Of a stretch of DNA of 64,000 nucleotides, positions 55,187-63,420 are shown one piece after another (the stretch's first letter is position 1; each line of letters opens with the position of its first letter). Below the pieces are notes generated by a model that saw only the letters and a program-made list of their open reading frames with translations, made no database searches and was not told the DNA's origin. The translations under genes were made by a program, and so were the position numbers. The stretch is from JAXGPX01 sp040766745 (GTDB lineage: Bacteria > Bacillota > Sulfobacillia > Fermentithermobacillales > Fermentithermobacillaceae). The stretch lies in contig JAXGPX010000002.1 of assembly GCA_040766745.1 (NCBI GenBank), positions 372,001 through 436,000 of the forward strand. Direction: 5' to 3'.

Positions 55187-55996
55187 ATGCCATTGGTTGC
55201 AGGAGTAAGATTCAAAGAAAAAGGTAAGGTATATTATTTTGATCCAGGTGATATTCCGCTGAAAGCCGGCCAGAAAGTGCTTGTCGAAACGGTCAGGGGA
55301 ATTGAAATTGGCATTGTAGCTACGGACCTTAAGGAGGTACCGGAAGATAAGCTTGTTCTGCCGCTGAAACAAGTTTTGCGTTTAGCCCAGAAAGAAGATT
55401 TCATCACTGAAAGCCAGAACAAGCAAAGAGCCTGCGAGGCAATGGATATTGCCAGACAGAAGATTGAGGAACACGGCTTGGAAATGCGGCTCGTCGATGC
55501 CGAGTATACCTTTGACGGGTCTAGGATAACCCTCTACTTTACTGCAGACGGCCGGGTAGATTTCAGGGAGCTGGTAAAAGACCTGGCATCTGTGCTTAAG
55601 GCCAGGGTTGAACTAAGACAGATAGGCGTCAGAGATGAAGCCAGGCTAATTGGCGGATTGGGCCCTTGCGGGAGAGAGTTATGCTGCGGCAGCTTCCTAT
55701 GTGAATTCCAGCCTGTTTCCATAAGGATGGCAAAGGAGCAGAATCTTTCGCTTAACCCTTCGAAAATATCAGGTACGTGTGGACGTCTCTTGTGTTGTCT
55801 TAGATTTGAGTCTGAAAGCACAGACATAGGGAGGCCACCTGCTTGGCCAATACAGATAGGGACCTGCGTCATTACCCCGGCAGGCGAAGGGAAAGTAACC
55901 GGGTACAACCAATCAAAGGGAATCCTCACTGTGGAACTGGAAGATGGCACTGTATCAGAGTTTCCCGAAGAGGAAGTCGACGAGAAGAAATGCTGA
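55187..55996 (+). CDS. ricT: RicT/YaaT-like PSP1 protein
   Basis: The 269-residue protein is PSP1/YaaT: VGVRFKEKGKVYYFDPG-type start (here AGVRFKEKG), a middle TFDGSRITLYFTADGRVDFRELVKDLA, and the cysteine array GPCGRELCCGSFLCEF and GTCGRLLCCL that in RicT helps hold [4Fe-4S] clusters of the RicAFT complex. RicT affects RNA maturation and sporulation phosphorelay in Bacillus; RicA and RicF are not here. ATG at 55187 after GAGGGGAAAAG. Confidence 0.93.
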   Translation: MPLVAGVRFKEKGKVYYFDPGDIPLKAGQKVLVETVRGIEIGIVATDLKEVPEDKLVLPLKQVLRLAQKEDFITESQNKQRACEAMDIARQKIEEHGLEMRLVDAEYTFDGSRITLYFTADGRVDFRELVKDLASVLKARVELRQIGVRDEARLIGGLGPCGRELCCGSFLCEFQPVSIRMAKEQNLSLNPSKISGTCGRLLCCLRFESESTDIGRPPAWPIQIGTCVITPAGEGKVTGYNQSKGILTVELEDGTVSEFPEEEVDEKKC

Positions 55997-56769
55997 GAGA
56001 GGCCAAGGCGAAAGCCATTGACAAGGCCGGTTCCGGCATCGAGGGCGTAGACCCACATGAAGGTGTATTGTACATTTGTGGAACCCCTATCGGAAATCTT
56101 GAAGATGCTTCTTTCAGGCTCATTGACGTTCTGAGCCAGGTTGACCTCATCCTTTGTGAAGATACAAGGCGGACTTTGAAATTGCTTACCCATTACGGGA
56201 TTAGGAAACCTCTTTGGCCCTTTCACGAACACATAGAAGAACAACGCACAACCATGGTTCTCGATCAACTGTCTCAGGGAAAGGCAGTGGCATTGGTATC
56301 AGACGCAGGCATGCCACTAATATCCGACCCCGGAGCGTATTTGATACGTGCAGTGAGAGAACATGGAATCAAAATTGCTTCGGTTCCAGGGCCGTCAGCT
56401 GTAACCACAGCACTGGCTCTTTCGGGGTTCTATGCATCCCAGTTTATTTTTGCAGGTTTTCCTCCTCGCAAGCCCAGGAAAAGGCAGGACTTCTTTGCCC
56501 AGTGGATAAAGCCTGATGTACCCGTGGTATTCTTCGAGTCACCGTACAGGCTCTTGAAATGCCTTGCCGATCTCATGGAGGTATTTCCTGTGATTCAGGT
56601 CAGTTTGTGCCACGAGATGACCAAGGTATACGAAGGTGCAATAATAGGCCCGGTGCATGAGATTTATGCCCAGATGAAAGACAGCCGGATCCAAGGCGAA
56701 TGGGTTATTGTTGCCTACCTGGATTCTCGTCAAAATCAAGAGGAGGCAGATGGCTCCGCCTCCTTATAA
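55990..56769 (+). CDS. rsmI: 16S rRNA (cytidine1402-2'-O)-methyltransferase
   Basis: The 259-residue tetrapyrrole-methylase-fold enzyme has LYICGTPIGNLEDASFRLIDVL, CEDTRRTLKLL, ALVSDAGMPLISDPGAYLI, VPGPSAVTTALALSGF and HEMTKVYE. It 2'-O-methylates C1402 of 16S rRNA. The ATG at 55990 overlaps the ricT stop by 7 bases, showing translational coupling. The N-terminus is a little longer than usual. A hairpin AGGAGGC/GCCTCCT at 56741-56764 lies inside its last codons. Confidence 0.93.
   Translation: MLREAKAKAIDKAGSGIEGVDPHEGVLYICGTPIGNLEDASFRLIDVLSQVDLILCEDTRRTLKLLTHYGIRKPLWPFHEHIEEQRTTMVLDQLSQGKAVALVSDAGMPLISDPGAYLIRAVREHGIKIASVPGPSAVTTALALSGFYASQFIFAGFPPRKPRKRQDFFAQWIKPDVPVVFFESPYRLLKCLADLMEVFPVIQVSLCHEMTKVYEGAIIGPVHEIYAQMKDSRIQGEWVIVAYLDSRQNQEEADGSASL
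56741..56764 (+). terminator. Possible terminator overlapping the rsmI 3' end
   Basis: AGGAGGC and GCCTCCT pair perfectly over a 10-base loop; the T run after it (TATAAGATTT) is weak. The next gene faces the other way. Confidence 0.35.
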
Positions 56770-56894
56770 GATTTCCTGTTGATCACGGTCTACGCTATGT
56801 TCTGTGTTATGGCCATAAGCTTGTACTACATTTGATTATGCTCAGCCCGGTAAACCCACGTCTATCTATGTATAGATGAGCTTGTACCTGGCGT

Positions 56895-57143
56895 TTACTT
56901 AATGTCTGACAGCTCAGCCAAGCAGTCCTTGCAAACGCGCTTGCCTTTATATATCTCTACGCCAGCAGCGTTTCCACAGAAGACACAGGCAGGTTCATAT
57001 TTCCTGAGAATAATGCTTTCCCCGTCGACGTAAATTTCCAAAGAATCTTTTTCGCCGATGTCCAAGGTGCGCCTGAGCTCTATGGGAATAACCACTCTTC
57101 CCAGTTCATCAACCTTTCGGACTACTCCGGTAGATTTCATCAT
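56895..57143 (-). CDS. abrB: AbrB-type transition-state regulator
   Basis: The 82-residue protein has the AbrB N-terminal motif TGVVRKVDELGRVVIPIELRRTL and, in place of Bacillus AbrB's C-terminal domain, a short ribbon C53, C56, C71, C74. It is placed between rsmI and metG in divergent orientation, the same place as abrB in B. subtilis. ATG follows GAGAGGTGAATAGAA. It likely controls stationary-phase genes, and shares its ribbon type with the tandem AbrB pair at 5.9-6.8 kb. Confidence 0.88.
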   Translation of the reverse strand: MMKSTGVVRKVDELGRVVIPIELRRTLDIGEKDSLEIYVDGESIILRKYEPACVFCGNAAGVEIYKGKRVCKDCLAELSDIK

Positions 57144-57268
57144 TTCTATTCACCTCTCTTCCCAGCCGGTCCCTCCATATTTCGACAATGGCATCAATAA
57201 ATAGATACCAGATGTGCCAGAAATCGTCAAGACATTTTACGAAAAAAAATGGCTTTTAACACAAAACT

Positions 57269-57296
57269 TTGATCCCTAGGTTTTAAGTGTTAAACT
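57269..57296 (+). promoter_or_regulatory. Possible metG promoter
   Basis: TTGATC (57269-57274) and TAAACT (57291-57296), 16-base spacing, 34 bases upstream of metG. No T-box core was found in the leader. Confidence 0.4.
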
Positions 57297-57330
57297 TAGG
57301 ACAATCATAGATTAGGAGGTTACAAGCGGT

Positions 57331-59313
57331 ATGAGCAATACCTATTATATAACTACACCAATTTACTATGCATCCGGTGACCTGCATATAGGCCATTCTT
57401 ATACTACACTGGCTGCTGATTCTATATCAAGATATAAACGGATGAAAGGGTATGACGTCTTTTTCTTGACCGGCACCGACGAACATGGCCTAAAAATTCA
57501 GAGAAAAGCCGAATCTTTTGGCTGCAGCCCTAAAGAATATGTCGATAAAATTGTTGGGAATATAAAGGATTTATGGAACACACTTAACATTTCCTACGAC
57601 GGTTTTATCAGAACAACAGACGACAACCATGTGAAAACCGTTCAGTGGGTATTTGAGAAATTGCATGAAAATGGTGATGTATACAAAAAGAATTACGAAA
57701 GCTGGTACTGTGTCGGTTGTGAGTCCTTCTACACTGAGACTCAGGCAAGGGCTATGCCAGGCATGATATGCCCTGACCACGGAAAGCCCCTTGAGAGAGT
57801 AGAAGAAGAAAGCTGGTTTTTCAGGCTCTCAAAGTACCAGGATAGGCTGCTTGACTATGTCGAGTCACACCCAGACTTTATTCAGCCGGTTTCAAGGAAG
57901 AATGAAGTCGTACAGTTTATCAAGGCAGGGCTTGAAGATTTGTGTATATCGAGAACATCTTTCGACTGGGGTATTAAGGTTCCCTTTGACGAAAAGAGTG
58001 TTGTGTATGTTTGGGTGGACGCACTTGCCAGCTACATCTCAGCCCAGGGTTACCCGTTTGACATGGAGAAGTTCAACAAGTGGTGGCCGGCAGATGTCCA
58101 TCTGATCGGAAAGGAAATTCTCCGGTTCCATGCAGTTATCTGGCCTATTCTCCTTATGGCCCTTGATCTTCCTTTGCCCGGCCGGATTTTTGCCCATGGG
58201 TGGCTGAATCTCGGTGGCAAGAAAATGTCAAAGACAATGGGAAATGTAGTAGATCCTGCCGAGCTTGTAGCCAAATATGGCCTGGACGCAATTCGTTACT
58301 TTGTCCTAAGGGAAGTGCCCTTTGGGGCAGACGGCGACTATACTGAAGAATCCCTGGTTGCCAGGATAAACTCGGATCTCGCAAACGACCTGGGTAACCT
58401 AATCTACCGTACCCTGACTATGGTCAAGAAGTTCTGTAAAGGGAAGATTCCTGAGCCGGGGCGAGAGGAAAGCCTGGATTCTGAGTTCAAGAACCAATGC
58501 CTTGGCCTGAAAACCAAAGTTGAGCACGAGATGGATACTTTGCACATCAACCTTGCCATAGAGAGAATAATGGATCTGGTGAAAACGGCAAACAAGTATA
58601 TTGACGAAGCAAGCCCCTGGAATCTGAATAAGCAGAACGATACCCGGTTAGGGACAGTTATGTACAACCTGTGCGAGTGCTTGAGAATAACTGCCCAGAC
58701 TTTGCGGCCCTTCTTGATTGAGACTCCCGGAATCATCTGGGCATCTCTTGGAATGCCCGAACCCATAAACCATTACTCTTGGGAATCATCGGCTGAGTGG
58801 GGCCTGTGTCCAGCAGGTAATCAGATCCACAGAGGAAAACCTCTGTTCCCGAGGATCGAGACTGAAGATCTAGATGATGAAGATGGCCAGGCTCAGGCGG
58901 GTATACCCCAGAAGGCAATGCAGAAGAAAACCGATGCAAAGAATAGCATTCCAGAACCAGACAAAGGCCTTAGCACCCAGAACAAAGAATCTTACGTTAC
59001 CATTGACGAGTTTCGACGCTTTGACCTCAGGGTGGCAGAAGTAACCGGGTGCGAGAAGGTTGAAGGTGCAGATAAGTTACTAAAACTTCAAGTTAACCTG
59101 GGTTCTGAAGACAGGCAGATCGTGGCAGGTATTGCAAAGCATTATGATCCTGAAGACCTTATAGGTAAGCAGATCATAATAGTTTATAATCTCAAACCTG
59201 CAGTGATACGAGGAGTTCAATCAAATGGTATGCTCCTAGCGGCTAAGGACAGTGAAGTTTTGGGAGTGCTAAGTCCAGACAGAAAGGTTAAGAATGGAAG
59301 CAAAATATCCTAA
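57331..59313 (+). CDS. metG: Methionyl-tRNA synthetase
   Basis: The 660-residue enzyme has the HIGH motif in SGDLHIGHSYTT, TGTDEHGLK, a zinc-region pair (YCVGCE with MICPDHGK), GGKKMSKTMGN as KMSKS near residue 296, and a C-terminal tRNA-binding (EMAP/Trbp111) domain from about 556 (RRFDLRVAEVTGCEKVEGADKLL, quoted in part). A charged linker joins core and C-domain. ATG follows TTAGGAGGTTAC. It is in the Bacillus order next to abrB and tatD. Confidence 0.96.
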   Translation: MSNTYYITTPIYYASGDLHIGHSYTTLAADSISRYKRMKGYDVFFLTGTDEHGLKIQRKAESFGCSPKEYVDKIVGNIKDLWNTLNISYDGFIRTTDDNHVKTVQWVFEKLHENGDVYKKNYESWYCVGCESFYTETQARAMPGMICPDHGKPLERVEEESWFFRLSKYQDRLLDYVESHPDFIQPVSRKNEVVQFIKAGLEDLCISRTSFDWGIKVPFDEKSVVYVWVDALASYISAQGYPFDMEKFNKWWPADVHLIGKEILRFHAVIWPILLMALDLPLPGRIFAHGWLNLGGKKMSKTMGNVVDPAELVAKYGLDAIRYFVLREVPFGADGDYTEESLVARINSDLANDLGNLIYRTLTMVKKFCKGKIPEPGREESLDSEFKNQCLGLKTKVEHEMDTLHINLAIERIMDLVKTANKYIDEASPWNLNKQNDTRLGTVMYNLCECLRITAQTLRPFLIETPGIIWASLGMPEPINHYSWESSAEWGLCPAGNQIHRGKPLFPRIETEDLDDEDGQAQAGIPQKAMQKKTDAKNSIPEPDKGLSTQNKESYVTIDEFRRFDLRVAEVTGCEKVEGADKLLKLQVNLGSEDRQIVAGIAKHYDPEDLIGKQIIIVYNLKPAVIRGVQSNGMLLAAKDSEVLGVLSPDRKVKNGSKIS

Positions 59314-60103
59314 CGAGAACTCGGCCGGGGCCCGTATCTTTGATACCCATGCCCATGTCTCATCTCCTGCCTTTGACGAAGACAGAGATGAGGTTATTGA
59401 ACGCGCCAAGTTTTCGGGTGTTACTTTCATGGAAGTAGGTTTTGATGAGGATTCTTCTCAGGCAAGTCTTTTGCTTGCTGAGAAGATAGGTATCTATTGT
59501 GCCGCCGGGATTCACCCCCATGAGGCTTTACGAGGCCAGGCCCTCGGAGAAAGGTGGAAGTTTATCGAGGGCCTGGCTTCTCAATCTACTAGGGTTAGAG
59601 CTATTGGCGAGATTGGGCTCGACTATTTTCGAAACATATCGCCCAAAAAAGCTCAAGCTGAGGCTTTTGCCATGGGATTGGATTTGGCCAGGCGCCTAGA
59701 GCTGCCAGTCATCATTCACCAACGAGATGCCCATGAAGATCTGCTTTCTATGGCCAGGGCAAATGCTCCGGGGACCCCTTTGATATTTCATTGCTTCTCT
59801 CAGGGATTGGACTATGCCCGTGAATGCCTTGATCTCGGAGGCTACATCGGGTTTGGTGGCCCCCTTACCTATCCCCGAAATGGTTACCTTCGCGACATGC
59901 TTGCTTTTCTTCCTTTGGACCGGGTGCTCGTGGAAACCGATTGCCCCTATCTTCCTCCTCAAGCCAGAAGAGGAAAGCGAAACGAACCGTCATTCATACT
60001 TGAGGTTATTTCTGCTATTGCTGAAGTACTGGGACGTACTGCTGACGAAATCGCCCAGCTCACGTTGGACAACGGGAGACGTGCGTTTGGCATTATGGAG
60101 TAA
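59294..60103 (+). CDS. TatD family metal-dependent DNase
   Basis: The 269-residue amidohydrolase-fold protein has FDTHAHVSS, AAGIHPHEA, IGEIGLDYF, VIIHQRDAHED, FHCFSQG and VLVETDCPYLPPQARRGKRNEP, the full TatD metal set. TatD enzymes are 3'-5' DNases; YabD is the Bacillus counterpart. ATG overlaps the metG end by 20 bases. The His-x-His starts at residue about 18, so the N-terminal extension of about 12 residues is longer than usual. Confidence 0.92.
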   Translation: MEAKYPNENSAGARIFDTHAHVSSPAFDEDRDEVIERAKFSGVTFMEVGFDEDSSQASLLLAEKIGIYCAAGIHPHEALRGQALGERWKFIEGLASQSTRVRAIGEIGLDYFRNISPKKAQAEAFAMGLDLARRLELPVIIHQRDAHEDLLSMARANAPGTPLIFHCFSQGLDYARECLDLGGYIGFGGPLTYPRNGYLRDMLAFLPLDRVLVETDCPYLPPQARRGKRNEPSFILEVISAIAEVLGRTADEIAQLTLDNGRRAFGIME

Positions 60104-60300
60104 AAGTGGTAGAGTCTATGTTTGCAGAGACAACACAAGCACCAAAACGGAAAAAGAAGGATATTCCAGAGAAATATTGACATAATTATATACTGCAGAT
60201 CTCGCAATCTGGAGCAAATAGAGATTGCAAAAATTGCCAGGTATGCCTAAAAGGGAGTCACTTAGATTCTGTGGAATATCCATTATAGGGGGGTGTCGTC

Positions 60301-61308
60301 TTGCATAGCAGATGGGAGATAGTTAGCAGCAAGCGACCAATAGTGAAATTTGTCACTCTGATGGCTGCTCTGGTTGCAATATGCATAGGATTAGTGGTTC
60401 AAGCAAGAACAAATAGCGTAAGTATACACGCGTGGGATAGAGAAATTACCCTGGCTACCCGGGCGGCTACAGTAGGCGATGTATTACAGAGTGTTAACTT
60501 GTCCCTGGGCCCGGGAGACCTGGTGGACCCGCCTGTGGAAACTGAGATTGCAGATGATATGCAGATTACGGTTGAACGGGCAAAGCCAGTGTTTGTCCAG
60601 TGGAGAGGCACGAGGTTCCCAGTCCTCACAGCAGAAAAGAGCGTATCTTCAATCCTATCGATTGCAGGCATTCAACGAGAAGAAAACGATGTAGTTCATC
60701 CTGGCTTAGAAGAAGAGATATCTGACGGAGATATCATAAAAGTTGTTGAAGTAACCTACGCAGAAGTAAGTGAGCATCAGAATATCCCTTATGATACCCA
60801 GAAGCGGGAGGATGGCTCGCTGGATGCAGGCCTTACAAAGGTGTATCGACAAGGAACTTCCGGCGTTGTCAGTATTACATATGAGGTCAAGTATGAAGAC
60901 GGCAGTGAAGTGTCTCGCAAGGAAAAGTCTAGGGCCCAGATAAAGGACCCAACTCCTCTGGTACTGCTTGTCGGTTCCAGGCAGGTAGTCTCCCGTGATG
61001 GGCAGAACATTCGGTTTGCCAGGGCAATAGAAGTATCTGCCACTGCATATTGCCCTTGTGCAAAATGCTGTGGCCCTACAGCAAAGGGAACCACTTCGAC
61101 AGGCATTCCTGCTACCAAGGGAGTTATCGCAGTAGATCCCAGGGTAATTCCGTTGGGCACCAGAGTTTATGTAGATGGCTACGGATATGCAGTGGCTGCT
61201 GACGTTGGCTCGGCCATAAAGCAAAACAAGATAGATGTATGTTTTGATACACACCAAGAGGCTCTTGCCTGGGGCCTAAAGAAGACAAAGGTATATATCC
61301 TGCGCTGA
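60301..61308 (+). CDS. YabE-like G5/3D-domain cell-wall protein
   Basis: The 335-residue protein has an N-terminal signal anchor (FVTLMAALVAICIGLVVQA), two DUF348 repeats (about 38-85 and 95-145), a G5 domain (EVTYAEVSEHQNIPYDTQKREDGSL, in pieces) and a 3D domain with ATAYCPCAKCC, VIAVDPRVIPLGTRVYV and DVCFDTHQEALAWG. Such proteins are cell-wall lytic or remodelling factors of the Rpf type. TTG start after GGGGGGTGTCG. It precedes rsmA by an overlap (TGATG). Confidence 0.9.
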   Translation: MHSRWEIVSSKRPIVKFVTLMAALVAICIGLVVQARTNSVSIHAWDREITLATRAATVGDVLQSVNLSLGPGDLVDPPVETEIADDMQITVERAKPVFVQWRGTRFPVLTAEKSVSSILSIAGIQREENDVVHPGLEEEISDGDIIKVVEVTYAEVSEHQNIPYDTQKREDGSLDAGLTKVYRQGTSGVVSITYEVKYEDGSEVSRKEKSRAQIKDPTPLVLLVGSRQVVSRDGQNIRFARAIEVSATAYCPCAKCCGPTAKGTTSTGIPATKGVIAVDPRVIPLGTRVYVDGYGYAVAADVGSAIKQNKIDVCFDTHQEALAWGLKKTKVYILR

Positions 61309-62177
61309 TGAAAAACACATCTTACGGGCAAGTCATGAGAGAGTACGGTGTCAGGCTCAAAAAGCGCTTGGGCCAGCATTTCATGACTGATCCCGGGCTC
61401 CTAAATACGATTGCGTCACTGGCTGTCCCTGATAAGTCATGGGTGGCTCTGGAAATAGGTGCCGGACTCGGGACTCTTACAAGAGAGCTGTGCAAGAGAT
61501 CGAAGTGGGTCTATGCTCTTGAAATCGACAGAGAACTCGAAGGCCCTGTGTCCGGAACCACCCATTCCCTCAGCAATCTGACATGGATTTGGGGCGATGC
61601 ACTGAAATTCGACCTATCCGGGCAGAGCACCAGGAAAGAACACCCTGAATCACCGCTTCTCATGTGTGGCAACCTACCTTACTACATCACCTCAGAAGTA
61701 TTGTACTCAGCCCTGGTTAGCAGGTCTGTGTGGAGCCGCTTGGTATTTGTGGTCCAAGAGGAAGTGGGCAGGCGAATGGCTGAACTACCCGGGTCCAGGG
61801 ACTTTGGAAGGTTGTCTCTATGGTGCCAGTACCGGGCAAAAGTGAAGGTAGAAAAGAAGATTCCAGGTGGAGCCTTTATGCCGCCGCCTGACGTAGGTTC
61901 ATGTCTAGTCAGCCTTGAGGTTTTTCCTGAGTTTCCTCTTACAGAGGAAGAAGAGGCAGTTTTGGATGAAATCTCACGAAAGGCTTTTTCCCAGAGACGG
62001 AAAACTATGCTCAACACCATGTCGTTATTGGTTGAGGATAAGGACAAATTGCTCAGGATTGGAGACGCCTGCTCTGTAGACCTCTCAAAGCGTCCTGAAG
62101 ACATAACCATTGCTGAATACGTTACCCTTGCCAAAGCTCTATTCCCCATGGTCTCACCTGCACAGCCACTTTTATAG
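61308..62177 (+). CDS. rsmA: 16S rRNA dimethyladenosine transferase
   Basis: The 289-residue KsgA protein has KKRLGQHFMTDPGLL, ALEIGAGLGTLTREL (SAM motif I), GNLPYYITSEV (catalytic NLPY), VQEEVGRRM, and a C-terminal helical domain with AFSQRRKTMLNTM. It dimethylates A1518 and A1519 in 16S rRNA. The ATG shares one base with the yabE stop. rnmV, which usually lies between yabE and rsmA in Bacillus, is absent here. Confidence 0.95.
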   Translation: MKNTSYGQVMREYGVRLKKRLGQHFMTDPGLLNTIASLAVPDKSWVALEIGAGLGTLTRELCKRSKWVYALEIDRELEGPVSGTTHSLSNLTWIWGDALKFDLSGQSTRKEHPESPLLMCGNLPYYITSEVLYSALVSRSVWSRLVFVVQEEVGRRMAELPGSRDFGRLSLWCQYRAKVKVEKKIPGGAFMPPPDVGSCLVSLEVFPEFPLTEEEEAVLDEISRKAFSQRRKTMLNTMSLLVEDKDKLLRIGDACSVDLSKRPEDITIAEYVTLAKALFPMVSPAQPLL

Positions 62178-62302
62178 CCAATGTGCCTAAGTCTTGGCCC
62201 CTTCTCATATTTGGCAATTGTCGGAATTGGTTATACAATTGCGTAAATGCTAGAAAAGTGCTAATATTAATCAGGTAGGAGGCTGGGAAGGAGGGAATCG
62301 CA

Positions 62303-62773
62303 TTGTACTTCGTCAGTCCCACCAAAGGGCCGATGAGTTTTTTTGCGATGTTTGAGGACATACTCGACTTCGTGGCCGAAAATCCCGAGTCCCAGTACAA
62401 ACTCATAGTCGGCAGCGATTCCCAGGCCAGAGAACAAATTTGCTTCGTCACTGCAGTTGTCATTCACCGCATCGGCAAAGGCGGAAGATATTACTACAGC
62501 CGCACCTATGTAAGCAAAATGCCCAGCATAAAGCAACGCATTTTCTATGAAGCTCATTTGAGCTTGGATATTGCCAGCAAAATTGCAGGCGAATTGTCCC
62601 GTACGGGGCATAATGATCTGAACGTAGAGATTCACCTGGATGTAGGCAGAAATGGAGAAACCAGATCCATGATAAAAGAACTTGTTTCTCAGATTGTAGG
62701 CAGCGGGTTTGCTGCCAAGATAAAGCCAGATGCCTACGGTGCGTCCCAGGTAGCGGATAAGCATTCCAAGTAA
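62303..62773 (+). CDS. DUF458 (YkuK-like) RNase H-fold protein
   Basis: The 156-residue protein has YKLIVGSDSQAR, VTAVVIHRIGKGGRYYYSRTY, IFYEAHLSLDIA and EIHLDVGRNGETRSMIKE, the DUF458 pattern of an RNase H-like fold with acidic residues (D in GSDSQ, E in YEAH, D in LDVG). The molecular function is unknown. TTG start 7 bases after AAGGAGGG. It lies between rsmA and veg. Confidence 0.85.
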   Translation: MYFVSPTKGPMSFFAMFEDILDFVAENPESQYKLIVGSDSQAREQICFVTAVVIHRIGKGGRYYYSRTYVSKMPSIKQRIFYEAHLSLDIASKIAGELSRTGHNDLNVEIHLDVGRNGETRSMIKELVSQIVGSGFAAKIKPDAYGASQVADKHSK

Positions 62774-62795
62774 ACTTAAGGGGGGATAGCCGTTG

Positions 62796-63056
62796 ATGCA
62801 GAAAAGGTCTGTTGAGTCTATTCGCATAAAGCTTAATCGACATCTTGGAGAGCGGATTAAAGTGAGAGCCAACGAAGGCCGGAAGCGCATTTCCATTAAG
62901 GAAGGCGTACTGGAGAAGACCTATCCCAGCATATTTGTGATAAGACTGGATGACGAATCTGGCCGTGCTGTGACTTGGAGTTACATCGACGTTTTAACTG
63001 ATTCAGTAGAAATCCAATTTCCAAATGAAACGCAGGATGTACCTGCAGATAGCTAA
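62796..63056 (+). CDS. veg: Veg protein
   Basis: The 86-residue protein matches Veg: RSVESIRIKLNRHLGERIKVRANEGRKRISIKEGVLEKTYPSIFVIRLD (seen in parts), with WSYIDVLTDSVEI at the end. Veg is abundant in Bacillus, is involved in biofilm matrix expression, and has a Kow-like fold. ATG at 62796 follows GGGGGGATAGC; the TTG just before it is less likely. It is the conserved marker after rsmA in Bacillota. Confidence 0.93.
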   Translation: MQKRSVESIRIKLNRHLGERIKVRANEGRKRISIKEGVLEKTYPSIFVIRLDDESGRAVTWSYIDVLTDSVEIQFPNETQDVPADS

Positions 63057-63063
63057 GATATTA

Positions 63064-63181
63064 TGGGCCGTTCTGTAGCAGCGACCTGAAAGCGCTGGGC
63101 TGCCGCACCGGCGAGACTCTGCCCCTAGGGCAAAAGCTCCCTGCGCTTGTTACTAAGAATCTGCCTGCGAGGCTCGGCCCA
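63064..63181 (+). ncRNA. Candidate structured RNA downstream of veg
   Basis: Nested complementary segments appear over 118 bases: TGGGCCG (63064-63070) with CGGCCCA (63175-63181); GCAG (63078) with CTGC (63161); AAGCGC and GGG (63090-63099) with CCC and GCGCTT (63139-63148); and two inner hairpins, GCCG/CGGC and TGCCC/GGGCA (63120-63132). This fits a rod with a branched tip. I recognise no known family. No T run follows, so a terminator role is unlikely. It may be an independent RNA or the leader of the next gene. Confidence 0.45.
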
Positions 63182-63420
63182 GCCAGTCTCTAAGCAAGAA
63201 ACGTGAGGCTGTGTCGTTTGCTTTGAGAACCTCTGTTTGAACCCTACTTCCCACTGGTATGCCAAAGTAATCCCATGTAAAAAGGCTTAAATTACCGTTC
63301 CGCACCGGATTCTCACATGCTTAGTTAAGGCTAATTAGCCGCGAAAAACCAGAACCTCCTTAACCTGTTTTACATAAGGTGTTGGTGCAGGACTCCTTAT
63401 GGAGAAGGGAGGGAGGGACG
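63182..63420. other. Leader region of the protease-like gene
   Basis: No gene is supported. An imperfect hairpin (AAGCAA..AACG with CGTTTGCTT, about 63193-63225) and a palindrome GGCTAATTAGCC (63329-63340) are visible. GGGAGGGAGGGACG precedes the next start. Confidence 0.4.

Noticed and set aside
57144..57330. T-box leader of metG
   Set aside because: No T-box sequence (AGGGTGG-ACCGCG type) and no terminator in the leader.
60104..60300. c-di-AMP (ydaO) riboswitch upstream of the YabE-like gene
   Set aside because: Such switches often precede Rpf-type genes, but none of the core motifs was found in this 197-base gap.
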